The notes under the pieces were generated by a model. That model worked only from the letters and a program-made list of their open reading frames with translations, was not told the DNA's origin and ran no database searches. A DNA stretch of 64,000 nt from Asticcacaulis sp. YBE204 (GTDB lineage Bacteria > Pseudomonadota > Alphaproteobacteria > Caulobacterales > Caulobacteraceae). Positions 25,094 to 33,872 of the stretch are shown piece by piece (positions within the stretch are counted from its first letter, which is position 1; each line of letters starts with the position of its first letter). The translations under genes were made by a program, and so were the position numbers. The stretch covers positions 310,001 through 374,000 of the forward strand of contig NZ_AWGF01000004.1 of the NCBI RefSeq assembly GCF_000495855.1, written 5' to 3'.

Positions 25094-25217
25094 CCCCTCT
25101 CCCCGTGGGGGAGAGGGCTAGGGTGAGGGGGGCGCGGCCCCACGTAACTCTTGTCGTTTGTGAGACTCCCCCTCACCCGGCGCTTTGCGCCACCCTCTCC
25201 CCAATGGGGCGAGGGGA
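25094..25217. repeat. REP-like paired palindrome between ftsL and ftsI
   Basis: The arms cccctctccccgtgggggag and ctctccccaatggggcgagg flank gggtgagggg and cccctcaccc stretches with the ggcgctttgcgcc centre, as in the ctctcccc class. It separates two essential division genes that in most relatives are nearly contiguous. Hairpins here could lower, but need not stop, read-through transcription. Confidence 0.85.
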
Positions 25218-25238
25218 TTCCATGACGGAGGGTGCCCG

Positions 25239-27044
25239 ATGAAATACGGTCAGAAAGCCTACCGCATGTCCTTCCTCGACTCGACCGCCTCGGGCGTTCA
25301 GTGGGTCGCCGACCGCATGTGGAAGGTCGAACACGCCTTTGAGCGCGCCAATGCCGTCACCGGCGAGCGCCTGTCGAGCGCGCGGATGCGCATCTTCTTC
25401 ATCCTCATGGTCATGGGGGTGATCTACGTCGTGCTGGCCGGGTTCGCCATCAAGGCGGCGGTGTCCGGCGGGCATGGCGGCGTTGATCTGGGCCTGCCCG
25501 CCGATGCGCGCGCCGATATCGTCGATCGTAACGGCCAGATGCTGGCCACCGACATTTCCAATTTCGACCTGTTCATCGACCCGACCGACATCATGGCCGC
25601 CGACCGGCCTCTGGTGAAGCGCGCCCTGATCCAGCTTCTGCCCGACGTGCCGCGCGACACGCTGGAAGCGGCGATCAATGGCGACAGCCGCACCATGGTC
25701 ATGCGCTGGCTCAAGCCGTCGGACAAGGCGCGCATCCTCAGCTACGGCCTGCCGGGCATCGGTTTCGAGCCGCAGCGTGTGCGCGGTTATCCGCTCGGCG
25801 AAACGGGCGGCTTCTACATCGGCATGACCGAGCGCGCGGGCAAAGGCCTCGCCGGGGCAGAGCGCGCCTTCCAGGATCAGATCGCCGGTTCCGGCACGCC
25901 CTTCATGCTGGCGATGGACCTGAGGGTGCAGGGCGCGCTGGAGAATGAACTGCGTGGTGTAGCGATGGCCCAGGAAGCCAAGGGCGCCATCGGCCTGGTC
26001 ACCAATGTCCGCACGGGCGAGGTGATCGCCATGGCGTCGTGGCCGGAATTCGATCCGAACGCCGCGGGCCGCTATGCCGATAATAACAAGCTCAACCGCG
26101 TCACTAATTCGGTCTTCGAGGTCGGTTCGGTGTTCAAGGTCCTGTCGGTCGCCATCGGGCTTGAGTCCGGCAGCGCCTCGCTCAACTCGGTCTATGACGC
26201 GCGCACGCCCTACAGCATCGGCAAGCGCAAGATTTCGGACTATCACGCCGAAAACCGCCTGATGACGCTGGAAGACGTCTTCCTTGTTTCGTCGAACATC
26301 GGCACGACCCTGATGGCCGAAAGCGTCGGCGTCGAAACCATGACCAAGTTCTACAATTCGCTCGGCCTGTTCCGCGCCGCCGACATCGAACTGGCCGAAA
26401 CGGCGTCGCCGCTAGTGCCGAAGAAGTGGTCCAAAGATTCGCTGGCCTCCAGCTCGTTCGGGCACGGCATGTCGATTTCGCCCCTGTCCTACGCTCAGGC
26501 GGCGGCGGCGACGATGAACGGCGGCTATCTGCGGCCCTTCACGCTGCGCAAGTACGACGGCACCTCGCCGCTGAGAGGCGAGCGCGTCTTCTCGGCCAAT
26601 ACGTCGCGGCAGATGCTCGACCTGATGCGCGTCAACGTCCTCAAGGGGACGGGCGGCAAGGCCAATGCGCCCGGTCTGCGCGTCGGCGGCAAGACCGGTT
26701 CGGCGGAAAAGGTCATCGGCGGCCGCTACGACCGTTCCAAACTTTTGTCGTCCTTCGTCGCGGTCTTCCCGACCGACGGCAATATCGAGGACGACCGCTA
26801 CATGGTCATGATCATGGTCGACGAGCCGAAGGGCAATACGGAGACCCACGGTCTGCGCACCGGTGGCTGGGTCGCCGCCCCCGTGGTGGGCCGGGTCATC
26901 GACCGCATCGCGCCCTTCCTCAATGTGGCGCGTAAGGAAGACAAGTTTTCCGACAACGAATGGGTCAAGGCCCAGGTCATGCCGGAAGAACAGACCGGCG
27001 GGGTCGTGGCGGGCCATGCCGTGCCGGTGGCGGCGGGGCATTAG
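25239..27044 (+). CDS. ftsI: Division-specific peptidoglycan transpeptidase (PBP3)
   Basis: A 601-residue class B penicillin-binding protein that cross-links septal peptidoglycan. An N-terminal cytoplasmic stretch and one membrane helix (about residues 50-72) precede the PBP dimerisation domain (ARADIVDRNGQMLAT). The transpeptidase domain has SVFK with the catalytic Ser near residue 297, SSN near residue 351 and KTG near residue 485. GGAGGG lies upstream of ATG 25239. Its stop is three bases before the murE start. Confidence 0.96.
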   Translation: MKYGQKAYRMSFLDSTASGVQWVADRMWKVEHAFERANAVTGERLSSARMRIFFILMVMGVIYVVLAGFAIKAAVSGGHGGVDLGLPADARADIVDRNGQMLATDISNFDLFIDPTDIMAADRPLVKRALIQLLPDVPRDTLEAAINGDSRTMVMRWLKPSDKARILSYGLPGIGFEPQRVRGYPLGETGGFYIGMTERAGKGLAGAERAFQDQIAGSGTPFMLAMDLRVQGALENELRGVAMAQEAKGAIGLVTNVRTGEVIAMASWPEFDPNAAGRYADNNKLNRVTNSVFEVGSVFKVLSVAIGLESGSASLNSVYDARTPYSIGKRKISDYHAENRLMTLEDVFLVSSNIGTTLMAESVGVETMTKFYNSLGLFRAADIELAETASPLVPKKWSKDSLASSSFGHGMSISPLSYAQAAAATMNGGYLRPFTLRKYDGTSPLRGERVFSANTSRQMLDLMRVNVLKGTGGKANAPGLRVGGKTGSAEKVIGGRYDRSKLLSSFVAVFPTDGNIEDDRYMVMIMVDEPKGNTETHGLRTGGWVAAPVVGRVIDRIAPFLNVARKEDKFSDNEWVKAQVMPEEQTGGVVAGHAVPVAAGH

Positions 27045-27047
27045 TAA

Positions 27048-28544
27048 ATGAGCGTATCGGGACAGGAATCGGGTGCTATGGGCGGCTTACGCTTATCGGA
27101 CATTTTGCGGCGCGATCTGGACTTCGATCCGGAAGTAACCGGCGTGACCGCCGACAGCCGCAAGGTGGGCAAAGGCACGCTGTTCTGCGCCCTGCCGGGG
27201 TCGGCGCGCGACGGTCGTGAGTTCATCCCGCAAGCCCTGAGCGCCGGGGCCGCCGCCATCCTCGCGCCCGAAGACACGCCGCTCGGCACCGCCAACAATA
27301 TCCTGACCGCTTACGACGTGCGTCGCGCCTATGCGCTGGCGGCCAAGACCTTCTACGGCGCGCAGCCCAAGACCTGCGTCGCGATCACCGGCACCAATGG
27401 GAAGACGAGCGTCGCCACCTTCTGCCGTCAGATGTTCGCCCATATGGGTTACGTCTCGGCCAGCATGGGGACGCTGGGGATCGTCACCCAGAACGGGGCC
27501 GCCGAACACGCCATCACCCCGCCGGGCCTGACCACGCCGGACGCGGCGGACGTGGCGAAATATATGGCCGATCTGGCGCATCAGGGCGTGACCCACGTGG
27601 CGCTGGAAGCCTCCTCGCACGGCATCGATCAGCGGCGTCTGGACGGGGTGACGCTGGCGGCGGCGGGCTTCACCAACCTGACGCAGGACCACCTCGACTA
27701 CCACGCGACGATGGAGGCCTATAAGGTCGCCAAGCTGCGCCTGTTCGAGCAGCTTCTGCCACGCGGCCGCACGGCGGTTTTGAACGCCGACTCAGATGCC
27801 TATAACGCCTTTGCGGCCTCGGCGATCACGTCGGGCGCGTCGGTGATGAGCGTCGGCGAGCGCGGGCAGCACCTGACCCTGACGCACCGCGACCTGACCG
27901 TGGACGGGCAGATCCTCTATCTCGACTATCAGGGCCGGTCGTTCGAGGTGAAACTCGGTCTTGCCGGTCTGTTTCAAGCGTCGAACGCGCTGGTCGCGGC
28001 GGGCCTGTGTCTGGCGGCGGGCGAGAATATCGACGCGGTGATCCATGCGCTGGCCGATCTCAAGGGGGCGCGGGGGCGGCTGGAGCGTGTTGGCGCGAAA
28101 TCGAACGGCGCCGAGGTCTATGTCGACTACGCCCACACGCCGGACGGTCTGGAAACGGTGCTCAAGGCGCTGCGCCCGCACACGCAGGGCCGTCTGGTCT
28201 GCGTCTTCGGCTGCGGCGGCGACCGTGATACCGGCAAGCGGCCTCAGATGGGCGGTATCGCCGAGCGCCTGTCCGACCGTGTCATCGTCACCGACGATAA
28301 TCCGCGCTCCGAAGACCCGGCGACGATCCGCGCCCAGATCATGGCCGGTCTGGCCGGGACGCAATCGTCGAACGTGCTGGAGATCGGCGATCGCCGCGCG
28401 GCGATCTTCGAGGCCGTGGCCTCGCTCAAGACGGGCGACGTGCTGGTCGTGGCGGGCAAGGGCCACGAACAGGGCCAGATCGTCGCGGGAAAGGTCTTGC
28501 CTTTCGACGACGCCGGTGTAGTGCAGGAAGCATTGAACCAATAA
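27048..28544 (+). CDS. murE: UDP-MurNAc-tripeptide synthetase, meso-diaminopimelate type
   Basis: A 498-residue Mur ligase that adds meso-diaminopimelate to UDP-MurNAc-L-Ala-D-Glu in the cytoplasm. The ATP loop is ITGTNGKTSVA near residue 112, followed by LEASSHGIDQRRLDGV and FTNLTQDHLDYH. The DDNPRSED motif near residue 417 (DNPR) marks specificity for meso-DAP rather than lysine. The C-terminal VVAGKGHEQGQI is typical. It is three bases downstream of ftsI; the alternative start at MGGLRL (27078) is possible. Confidence 0.97.
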   Translation: MSVSGQESGAMGGLRLSDILRRDLDFDPEVTGVTADSRKVGKGTLFCALPGSARDGREFIPQALSAGAAAILAPEDTPLGTANNILTAYDVRRAYALAAKTFYGAQPKTCVAITGTNGKTSVATFCRQMFAHMGYVSASMGTLGIVTQNGAAEHAITPPGLTTPDAADVAKYMADLAHQGVTHVALEASSHGIDQRRLDGVTLAAAGFTNLTQDHLDYHATMEAYKVAKLRLFEQLLPRGRTAVLNADSDAYNAFAASAITSGASVMSVGERGQHLTLTHRDLTVDGQILYLDYQGRSFEVKLGLAGLFQASNALVAAGLCLAAGENIDAVIHALADLKGARGRLERVGAKSNGAEVYVDYAHTPDGLETVLKALRPHTQGRLVCVFGCGGDRDTGKRPQMGGIAERLSDRVIVTDDNPRSEDPATIRAQIMAGLAGTQSSNVLEIGDRRAAIFEAVASLKTGDVLVVAGKGHEQGQIVAGKVLPFDDAGVVQEALNQ

Positions 28545-28651
28545 CCCCCTCTCCCTGTGGGGAGAGGGTTGGGGTGAGGGGGCCTGCATAGGTGCCCGTG
28601 ACTCCCCCTCACCCGGCGCTTTGCGCCACCCTCTCCCCCTCGGGAGAGGGG
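28545..28651. repeat. REP-like paired palindrome between murE and murF
   Basis: It begins at the base after the murE stop. The arms ccctctccctgtggggagag and ccctctccccctcgggagag, with the gggtgaggggg/ccccctcaccc pair and the ggcgctttgcgcc centre, place it in the ctctcccc class. The murF ribosome site (gaggag) is formed at its right edge. Confidence 0.85.
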
Positions 28652-28661
28652 AGGAGCTCAA

Positions 28662-30056
28662 ATGACACCACTCTGGACCGGATACGAACTGCTTCAGGCC
28701 ACCGGCGGAACCTTTACGGGTTTGACCGACGAACCGGGTGCGTTGCGCATCACCGGCATCACCTTCGACAGCCGTCAAGTTCAGCCCGGCGACCTGTTCC
28801 TCGCCCTGAGCGGCGAGCGCGACGGCCACGACTTCGTGCCGCAGGCCTTCGCGCAGGGCGCGGTCGCCGCCATCACGCGCAAACCCGTCGAGGGCGGGCC
28901 GTGCCTGCTGGTCCCCGACGTGCTGAAAGCGCTGGAACAGCTTGGTGTCTATGCCCGCAACCGTGCGCCTGCCAAACGCGGCGCGGTGACCGGCAGCGTC
29001 GGCAAGACCTCCGTCACCCAGATGGTCATGGCGGCGCTGAAACAGGCGGGTAAGGCCCATTCGGCGGTCAAGAGCTTCAACAACCATATCGGTGTGCCGC
29101 TGACTCTGGCCCGGATGCCCGCCGATACGATGCGCGCCGTGTTCGAAATCGGCATGAACCACGCCGACGAGATCACGCCTCTGGCTGAGTTTGTCGAGCC
29201 CGACGCGGTGATCATCACCACGGTGGGCGCGGTCCATACCGAAAACTTCCCCGACGGTGAACTGGGGGTCATGAAGGCCAAGGCCGAGATCTTCGATGGT
29301 CTGAAATACGGCGGTCTGGCCATCCTCAATGCCGACAATGCGTGGTTCGACGAGTTAAAAGCCCGCGCCGAAGAGTCGGGTGCGAAAGTCGCCGCCTTCG
29401 GTGAAGCGGAAGGCTCGGACGCGCGGTTGCTCGACCATCGCCTGATCGACGGCAAGGCGCAGGTCACCGCCCATTTCCGTGGCCACGATATCCGCTTTAC
29501 GCTGGCTCACACCGGCAAGCATCAGGCGCTCAACGCCATGGCCGTTCTGCTGATGGCCGAGGCGCTCGATGTCGAGACCGCCACGACCCTGCAAGCGCTG
29601 GAGGCCTTCGCCGTGCTCGACGGGCGCGGGGCCAGCCATTCGTTGCGCCTCGATACCGGCGGCGAGATCACCCTGATCGACGAAAGCTATAACGCCAATC
29701 CTATGTCGATGGCGGCGACGCTTGGGGCTCTCGGCGCGCGCGACATCCCCGTCGGCGGGCGCAAGGTCGTCGTCCTGACCGACATGCTGGAACTGGGCCC
29801 CGACGAAGCTGCTCTGCACGCCGGTCTCGCCCACGTCATCGCCGCCAACGGTATCGACAAAGTTTTCCTCGCCGGACCGCGCATGGCGCATCTGTGGGCC
29901 GTCCTCCCGGAGTCAGTGCGCGGTGCCTATGCGCAAAGTGCGGCGGAATTGATCGATCCGCTCAAATCGGCCTTGCGCACGGGCGATCTTGTTATGATAA
30001 AGGGGTCCAACGGCTCGAAAGCCGGGCTGATCGCCAAAACGCTACTGGGTATATAA
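28662..30056 (+). CDS. murF: UDP-MurNAc-tripeptide:D-Ala-D-Ala ligase
   Basis: A 464-residue Mur ligase that adds D-Ala-D-Ala to complete the UDP-MurNAc-pentapeptide. The ATP loop is [11 protein letters not shown] near residue 110; [15 protein letters not shown], and [15 protein letters not shown] near residue 343 are MurF signatures. The length is typical. Its start lies ten bases past a REP-like repeat and its 3' end lies nine bases before mraY. Confidence 0.96.
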   Translation: MTPLWTGYELLQATGGTFTGLTDEPGALRITGITFDSRQVQPGDLFLALSGERDGHDFVPQAFAQGAVAAITRKPVEGGPCLLVPDVLKALEQLGVYARNRAPAKRGAVTGSVGKTSVTQMVMAALKQAGKAHSAVKSFNNHIGVPLTLARMPADTMRAVFEIGMNHADEITPLAEFVEPDAVIITTVGAVHTENFPDGELGVMKAKAEIFDGLKYGGLAILNADNAWFDELKARAEESGAKVAAFGEAEGSDARLLDHRLIDGKAQVTAHFRGHDIRFTLAHTGKHQALNAMAVLLMAEALDVETATTLQALEAFAVLDGRGASHSLRLDTGGEITLIDESYNANPMSMAATLGALGARDIPVGGRKVVVLTDMLELGPDEAALHAGLAHVIAANGIDKVFLAGPRMAHLWAVLPESVRGAYAQSAAELIDPLKSALRTGDLVMIKGSNGSKAGLIAKTLLGI

Positions 30057-30064
30057 GGTTCCGG

Positions 30065-31174
30065 ATGTTTTATTTTCTCTATGAGCAGCTTGCGGGCGTC
30101 GAACACTGGCCGCTGCTCAACCTGCTGAAGTATCAGACCGTCCGGGTCGGCCTCGCACTGGTGACCTCCTATATCGTCGCGGTCGCCATGGGGTCGCGCT
30201 TCATCCGCTGGATGCGCGCCCGTCAGGGCAAGGGCCAGCCGATCCGCGAAGATGGCCCGCAAAGCCACCTGCTGACCAAGAAGGGCACGCCGACCATGGG
30301 CGGCCTGATGATCCTGGCCGGGATTCTGGTGGGGACGCTCCTGTGGTGCGACCTGCGCAGCGTCACCGTCTGGGTCGTGCTGGGGGTCACCATGATCTTC
30401 GGTCTTCTGGGCTTTGCCGACGACTACGCCAAGGTGACCAAGCAGTCCTCCGCCGGGATCACCGGGCCGCAGAAGCTTATCGTGCAGTTCATCGTGGCGG
30501 GCATCGCTGTGGCCCTGCTGATCTTTTTCGCGCCGCAGTCGCCGACCTCGTCGGGTCTGTCGACCTCTCTGGCCGTGCCGATCTTCAAGAACGTCCTGTT
30601 CGATCTGGGTTATTTCTACATCGTGTTTGCGGCGGTCGTGATCGTGGGGGCGTCGAACGCCGTCAACATGACCGACGGCCTCGACGGGCTGGCCATCGTG
30701 CCGGTGATGATTGCGGCGGGCACCTTCGGCATCATCGCCTACGCGGTCGGCAACTACGTTTTCGCCAACTATCTGAACGTCCACTTCGTGCCGGGTTCGG
30801 GCGAGGTCGCGGTCTTCCTCGCCACCATTATCGGCGGCGGCATGGGCTTTTTGTGGTATAACGCCCCGCCGGCTAAGATCTTCATGGGCGACACCGGTTC
30901 GCTGGCTCTGGGCGGCGGTCTGGGCGCGGCGGCGGTCGCCACCAAGCACGAGATCGTCCTGGCCATTGTCGGCGGCCTGTTCGTCGTCGAAGCTCTGTCG
31001 GTCATGATCCAGATCGGCTATTTCAAGCTGACCGGCAAGCGGGTCTTCCTGATGGCGCCGATCCACCACCATTTCGAAAAGCTCGGCTGGGCCGAATCGA
31101 CGGTCGTCATCCGCTTCTGGATCGTCGCGGCCATGCTGGCCATGATCGGTCTGGCGACGTTGAAGTTGAGATAA
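30065..31174 (+). CDS. mraY: Phospho-MurNAc-pentapeptide transferase
   Basis: A 369-residue polytopic membrane enzyme with about ten helices that moves phospho-MurNAc-pentapeptide to undecaprenyl phosphate, forming lipid I. Signatures include [34 protein letters not shown] near residue 201, [11 protein letters not shown] and the substrate-binding [15 protein letters not shown] 30065 fits the family N-terminus (MFYFLYEQL); the upstream extension overlaps murF in another frame. Confidence 0.97.
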   Translation: MFYFLYEQLAGVEHWPLLNLLKYQTVRVGLALVTSYIVAVAMGSRFIRWMRARQGKGQPIREDGPQSHLLTKKGTPTMGGLMILAGILVGTLLWCDLRSVTVWVVLGVTMIFGLLGFADDYAKVTKQSSAGITGPQKLIVQFIVAGIAVALLIFFAPQSPTSSGLSTSLAVPIFKNVLFDLGYFYIVFAAVVIVGASNAVNMTDGLDGLAIVPVMIAAGTFGIIAYAVGNYVFANYLNVHFVPGSGEVAVFLATIIGGGMGFLWYNAPPAKIFMGDTGSLALGGGLGAAAVATKHEIVLAIVGGLFVVEALSVMIQIGYFKLTGKRVFLMAPIHHHFEKLGWAESTVVIRFWIVAAMLAMIGLATLKLR

Positions 31175-31180
31175 AATCAT

Positions 31181-31290
31181 CCCTCCCTGTTTACGGGGAG
31201 GGGGGACCGCGAAGCGGTGGGTGGGGGAACTACCGTCAGATTAACCCCACCCGGCGCTGCGCGCCACCCTCCCCTGAAATCAGGGGAGGT
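31181..31290. repeat. REP-like paired palindrome between mraY and murD
   Basis: The left arm ccctccctgtttacggggag and the accgcgaagcggt palindrome are of the first-copy type, while the right arm cctcccctgaaatcagggga belongs to the class seen at 32730 and 63746. ccccacc/ggtgggg stretches and a ggcgctgcgcgcc centre lie between. It appears to be a mosaic of two classes. Confidence 0.8.
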
Positions 31291-31313
31291 GCTTAAGTGC
31301 ACGGAGAACGAGT

Positions 31314-32723
31314 TTGATCCCGGTAAAAAGCTTCGCTGGCAAGCGTGTCGCCATCTTCGGTCTGGGCAAGTCCGGGCTCACGGCGGCGCGCGCGCTCAAG
31401 GCCGGCGGGGCCGAGCCGCTCCTGTGGGACGACAAGCCGCAGTCGATGCTGGCCGCCTCCAAGGAAGGCTTCACCATCGAGAACCTCAAGGTCGCCGACT
31501 GGTCCGAGATCGACGCCCTGTTGCTGTCGCCGGGCGTGCCGCTGACGCATCCCGAGCCGCACTGGACGGTTAAAGCCGCTCAAGGGGCCGGTGTCCCGGT
31601 GCTCGGCGATATCGAGTTGTTTGCCCGCACGATCAACGCTATCCCCGATGCGCGCCGCCCGAAGACGGTCGCCATCACCGGCACCAACGGCAAGTCGACG
31701 ACGACGGCCCTGATCGGCCACATCCTCAAGGCGGCGGGCAAGGACGTCCATGTCGGCGGCAATATCGGCATCGGTATCCTCGATTTGCCCGACATGCACG
31801 CGGGCACGATCTACGTCATCGAGACCTCCAGCTATCAGCTTGACCTGACGCAGTCGTTCCGTCCGGACGTGGCGGTACTGATGAACTTCTCGCCCGACCA
31901 CCTCGACCGGCACGGCGATATGGACGGCTATATCGCCGCCAAGAAGCGCATCTTTATGAACCAGACGGCGGAGCAGACGGCGGTGATCGGCACCGACGAC
32001 CACTGGTCGCAGGGTCTGGTGACGGAGATGACCGCCCACAGCCCGATGAAGCTGGTGCCGATTTCGTCGCGCCGGACGCTGGGGCGCGGAGTCTATGCGC
32101 TGAACGGCGTCATCTACGACGCAACGGCGGAACGCGCGCGGCAGATCATCGACCTGAAGACCGTGCGGACCCTGACCGGACGGCACAACTGGCAAAACGC
32201 CTGCGCGGCGTTTTCGGCGTGCAAGGCGTTGGGCCTGAGCAATGAGGCCATAGTCGCGGGGCTGCACAGCTTCCCCGGTCTCGATCACCGGATGCAGGAG
32301 ATCGGGCGCATCCGCAATGTGCGCTTCATCAACGATTCCAAGGCGACCAATGCCGACGCCGCGCGTCAGGCCATGTCGAGTTTCGAGTCGTTTTACTGGA
32401 TCGCCGGGGGGCGCGCCAAGGCGGGCGGCATAGAGGAGCTGACCGACCTGTTCCCGCGCGTCAAGCATGCCTTCCTGATCGGTGAGGCGGCGGAACTGTT
32501 CGAGAAAACCATCGGCGGGGCGGCGGTCTGCACGCAGTCGCGGCATCTGTTCACGGCGGTGGCTCAGGCCTATGCCGAGGCGGAAAAGTCGGGCCGCGAG
32601 GAGATCGTGCTGTTGTCTCCAGCTTGCGCGTCGCAGGACCAGTTCACGGATTTCGAAGCGCGCGGCAATGCGTTCAAGGACGCCGTGGCCGAAATTTCCA
32701 AGAGCATCGTCGCGGCGGGATAA
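31314..32723 (+). CDS. murD: UDP-MurNAc-L-alanine:D-glutamate ligase
   Basis: A 469-residue Mur ligase that adds D-glutamate to UDP-MurNAc-L-Ala. It begins IPVKSFAGKRVAIFGLGKSG, with the ATP loop ITGTNGKSTTTALIGHIL near residue 121, FSPDHLDRHG near residue 199 and NDSKATNADAA near residue 341. The start is TTG at 31314, with GGAG about seven bases upstream; no nearby ATG fits the family N-terminus. It is the last dcw gene in the window. Confidence 0.96.
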   Translation: MIPVKSFAGKRVAIFGLGKSGLTAARALKAGGAEPLLWDDKPQSMLAASKEGFTIENLKVADWSEIDALLLSPGVPLTHPEPHWTVKAAQGAGVPVLGDIELFARTINAIPDARRPKTVAITGTNGKSTTTALIGHILKAAGKDVHVGGNIGIGILDLPDMHAGTIYVIETSSYQLDLTQSFRPDVAVLMNFSPDHLDRHGDMDGYIAAKKRIFMNQTAEQTAVIGTDDHWSQGLVTEMTAHSPMKLVPISSRRTLGRGVYALNGVIYDATAERARQIIDLKTVRTLTGRHNWQNACAAFSACKALGLSNEAIVAGLHSFPGLDHRMQEIGRIRNVRFINDSKATNADAARQAMSSFESFYWIAGGRAKAGGIEELTDLFPRVKHAFLIGEAAELFEKTIGGAAVCTQSRHLFTAVAQAYAEAEKSGREEIVLLSPACASQDQFTDFEARGNAFKDAVAEISKSIVAAG

Positions 32724-32729
32724 GTAGGT

Positions 32730-32847
32730 CCTCCCCTGATTTCAGGGGAGGTGGCATTCGAGCTTTTGCGAGAATGACGGTGGGGTTAATAACCACCGTA
32801 TAACCCCCCTCCGGCTAAAGCCGGTTTCCCCCCTGATATCAGGGGTG
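32730..32847. repeat. REP-like paired palindrome after murD
   Basis: The left arm cctcccctgatttcagggga is a perfect palindrome, the right arm ccctgatatcaggg is shorter, and ggtggggtt/aacccccc stretches lie between. It belongs to the gatttcagg class also found at 63746. It lies between convergent murD and the isoaspartyl peptidase gene, and marks the end of the dcw block. Confidence 0.8.
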
Positions 32848-32858
32848 ATGCTTTCAAC

Positions 32859-33716
32859 CTAAAACGCCTCGCTCACAATATCCCCATCACCCCGGAACCA
32901 CGCGCGCTTCATCCCCGCCGAGCGGAACGGTGTCAGGACTTCGCCGGTGCGGGTGACCATGATCAGCCCGCCTTCGCCGCCCATATCGGCCATCTGCGCC
33001 AGAACCTGATCCGAGGCCTGTTCGGGGATTTGACCCGCACCGAAACGGAAGGCCGCCTGCGCTGCTGCCTGAACGCGTAGGAAATACTCGCCCTGACCGG
33101 TGCAGGACACCGCCGCATTGCCATCGGCCCAGGTCCCTGCACCGATGACCGGGGTGTCGCCAACGCGACCGGGCAGCTTACCGAACACGCCCGCGGTCGA
33201 GGTACCCGCTGCCAGATGGCCGTGCGAATCGAGGCAGACGCAACCGACGGTGCCGTGCGCCAGCGTCCCCGGCGGATAGTTCGACTCGAAGGCACCTGCG
33301 CGGGTGAAATAGTCGTCGCCGACCGTCTCGAACCCGTGGCTGAGGCCGAAATCGCGCGCGCCTGACCCGGCCAGCATGACGTGCGGGGTGCGTTCCATCA
33401 CCGCCCGGGCGACGTCGATAGGGTTTTTGAATCCTTCCAGAGCCGCGACCGAACCGGCGCGCTGATCCGCGCCGTTCATCAGGCTGGCGTCGAGTTCGTA
33501 GACGCCAGCCGCGTTCGGCGACGCGCCCTTGCCCGCGACATAGAGGCCGGAATCTTCCAGGGCGCGCACGGTCTCAGTGACCACGTCGAGCGCGGTCGCA
33601 CCGTTTTGCAGGTTGTGGCGGGCGATCTTGGCCAGACCGCGCATATGGGCGATCTCAACGCCGTAGTCGCGCCCGGCCTTGGCACCGGCGCCGCCGTGCA
33701 GAGCAAAGGCGATCAT
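32859..33716 (-). CDS. Isoaspartyl peptidase / L-asparaginase (Ntn hydrolase)
   Basis: A 285-residue type III asparaginase precursor. It starts [11 protein letters not shown]; the autocleavage site is in [10 protein letters not shown] near residue 168, where the Thr after Gly becomes the N-terminal nucleophile of the beta subunit. [11 protein letters not shown] near residue 180 completes the active site. Such enzymes hydrolyse beta-aspartyl dipeptides and asparagine. ATG 33716 is preferred because the family N-terminus begins there; an upstream in-frame reading from 33794 runs into a repeat. It is flanked by repeats on both sides. Confidence 0.93.
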   Translation of the reverse strand: MIAFALHGGAGAKAGRDYGVEIAHMRGLAKIARHNLQNGATALDVVTETVRALEDSGLYVAGKGASPNAAGVYELDASLMNGADQRAGSVAALEGFKNPIDVARAVMERTPHVMLAGSGARDFGLSHGFETVGDDYFTRAGAFESNYPPGTLAHGTVGCVCLDSHGHLAAGTSTAGVFGKLPGRVGDTPVIGAGTWADGNAAVSCTGQGEYFLRVQAAAQAAFRFGAGQIPEQASDQVLAQMADMGGEGGLIMVTRTGEVLTPFRSAGMKRAWFRGDGDIVSEAF

Positions 33717-33768
33717 GGGAGGGCTCCTTATTTCGTCGGCGGTTTTAATTGAAACGAAAAAAGAAAGA

Positions 33769-33872
33769 TACCCCTCCGTCGGCTTCGCCGCCACCTCCCC
33801 ATCTCGCTAATGCTCGATAGGGAGGAGGGAGATTCTTACTCCTCCCTGGCTATGCCGGGGTGGTGGGGTATC
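33769..33872. repeat. REP-like paired palindrome next to cydC
   Basis: It has the ctccctggctatgccgggg motif, the ggtggtggggtatctta edge and a ctccccatctcgctaatgct arm. These belong to the third class (also at 40344, 53158 and 57584). Its right edge touches the stop codon of cydC, which reads TAA within the tatcttac sequence. Confidence 0.7.
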
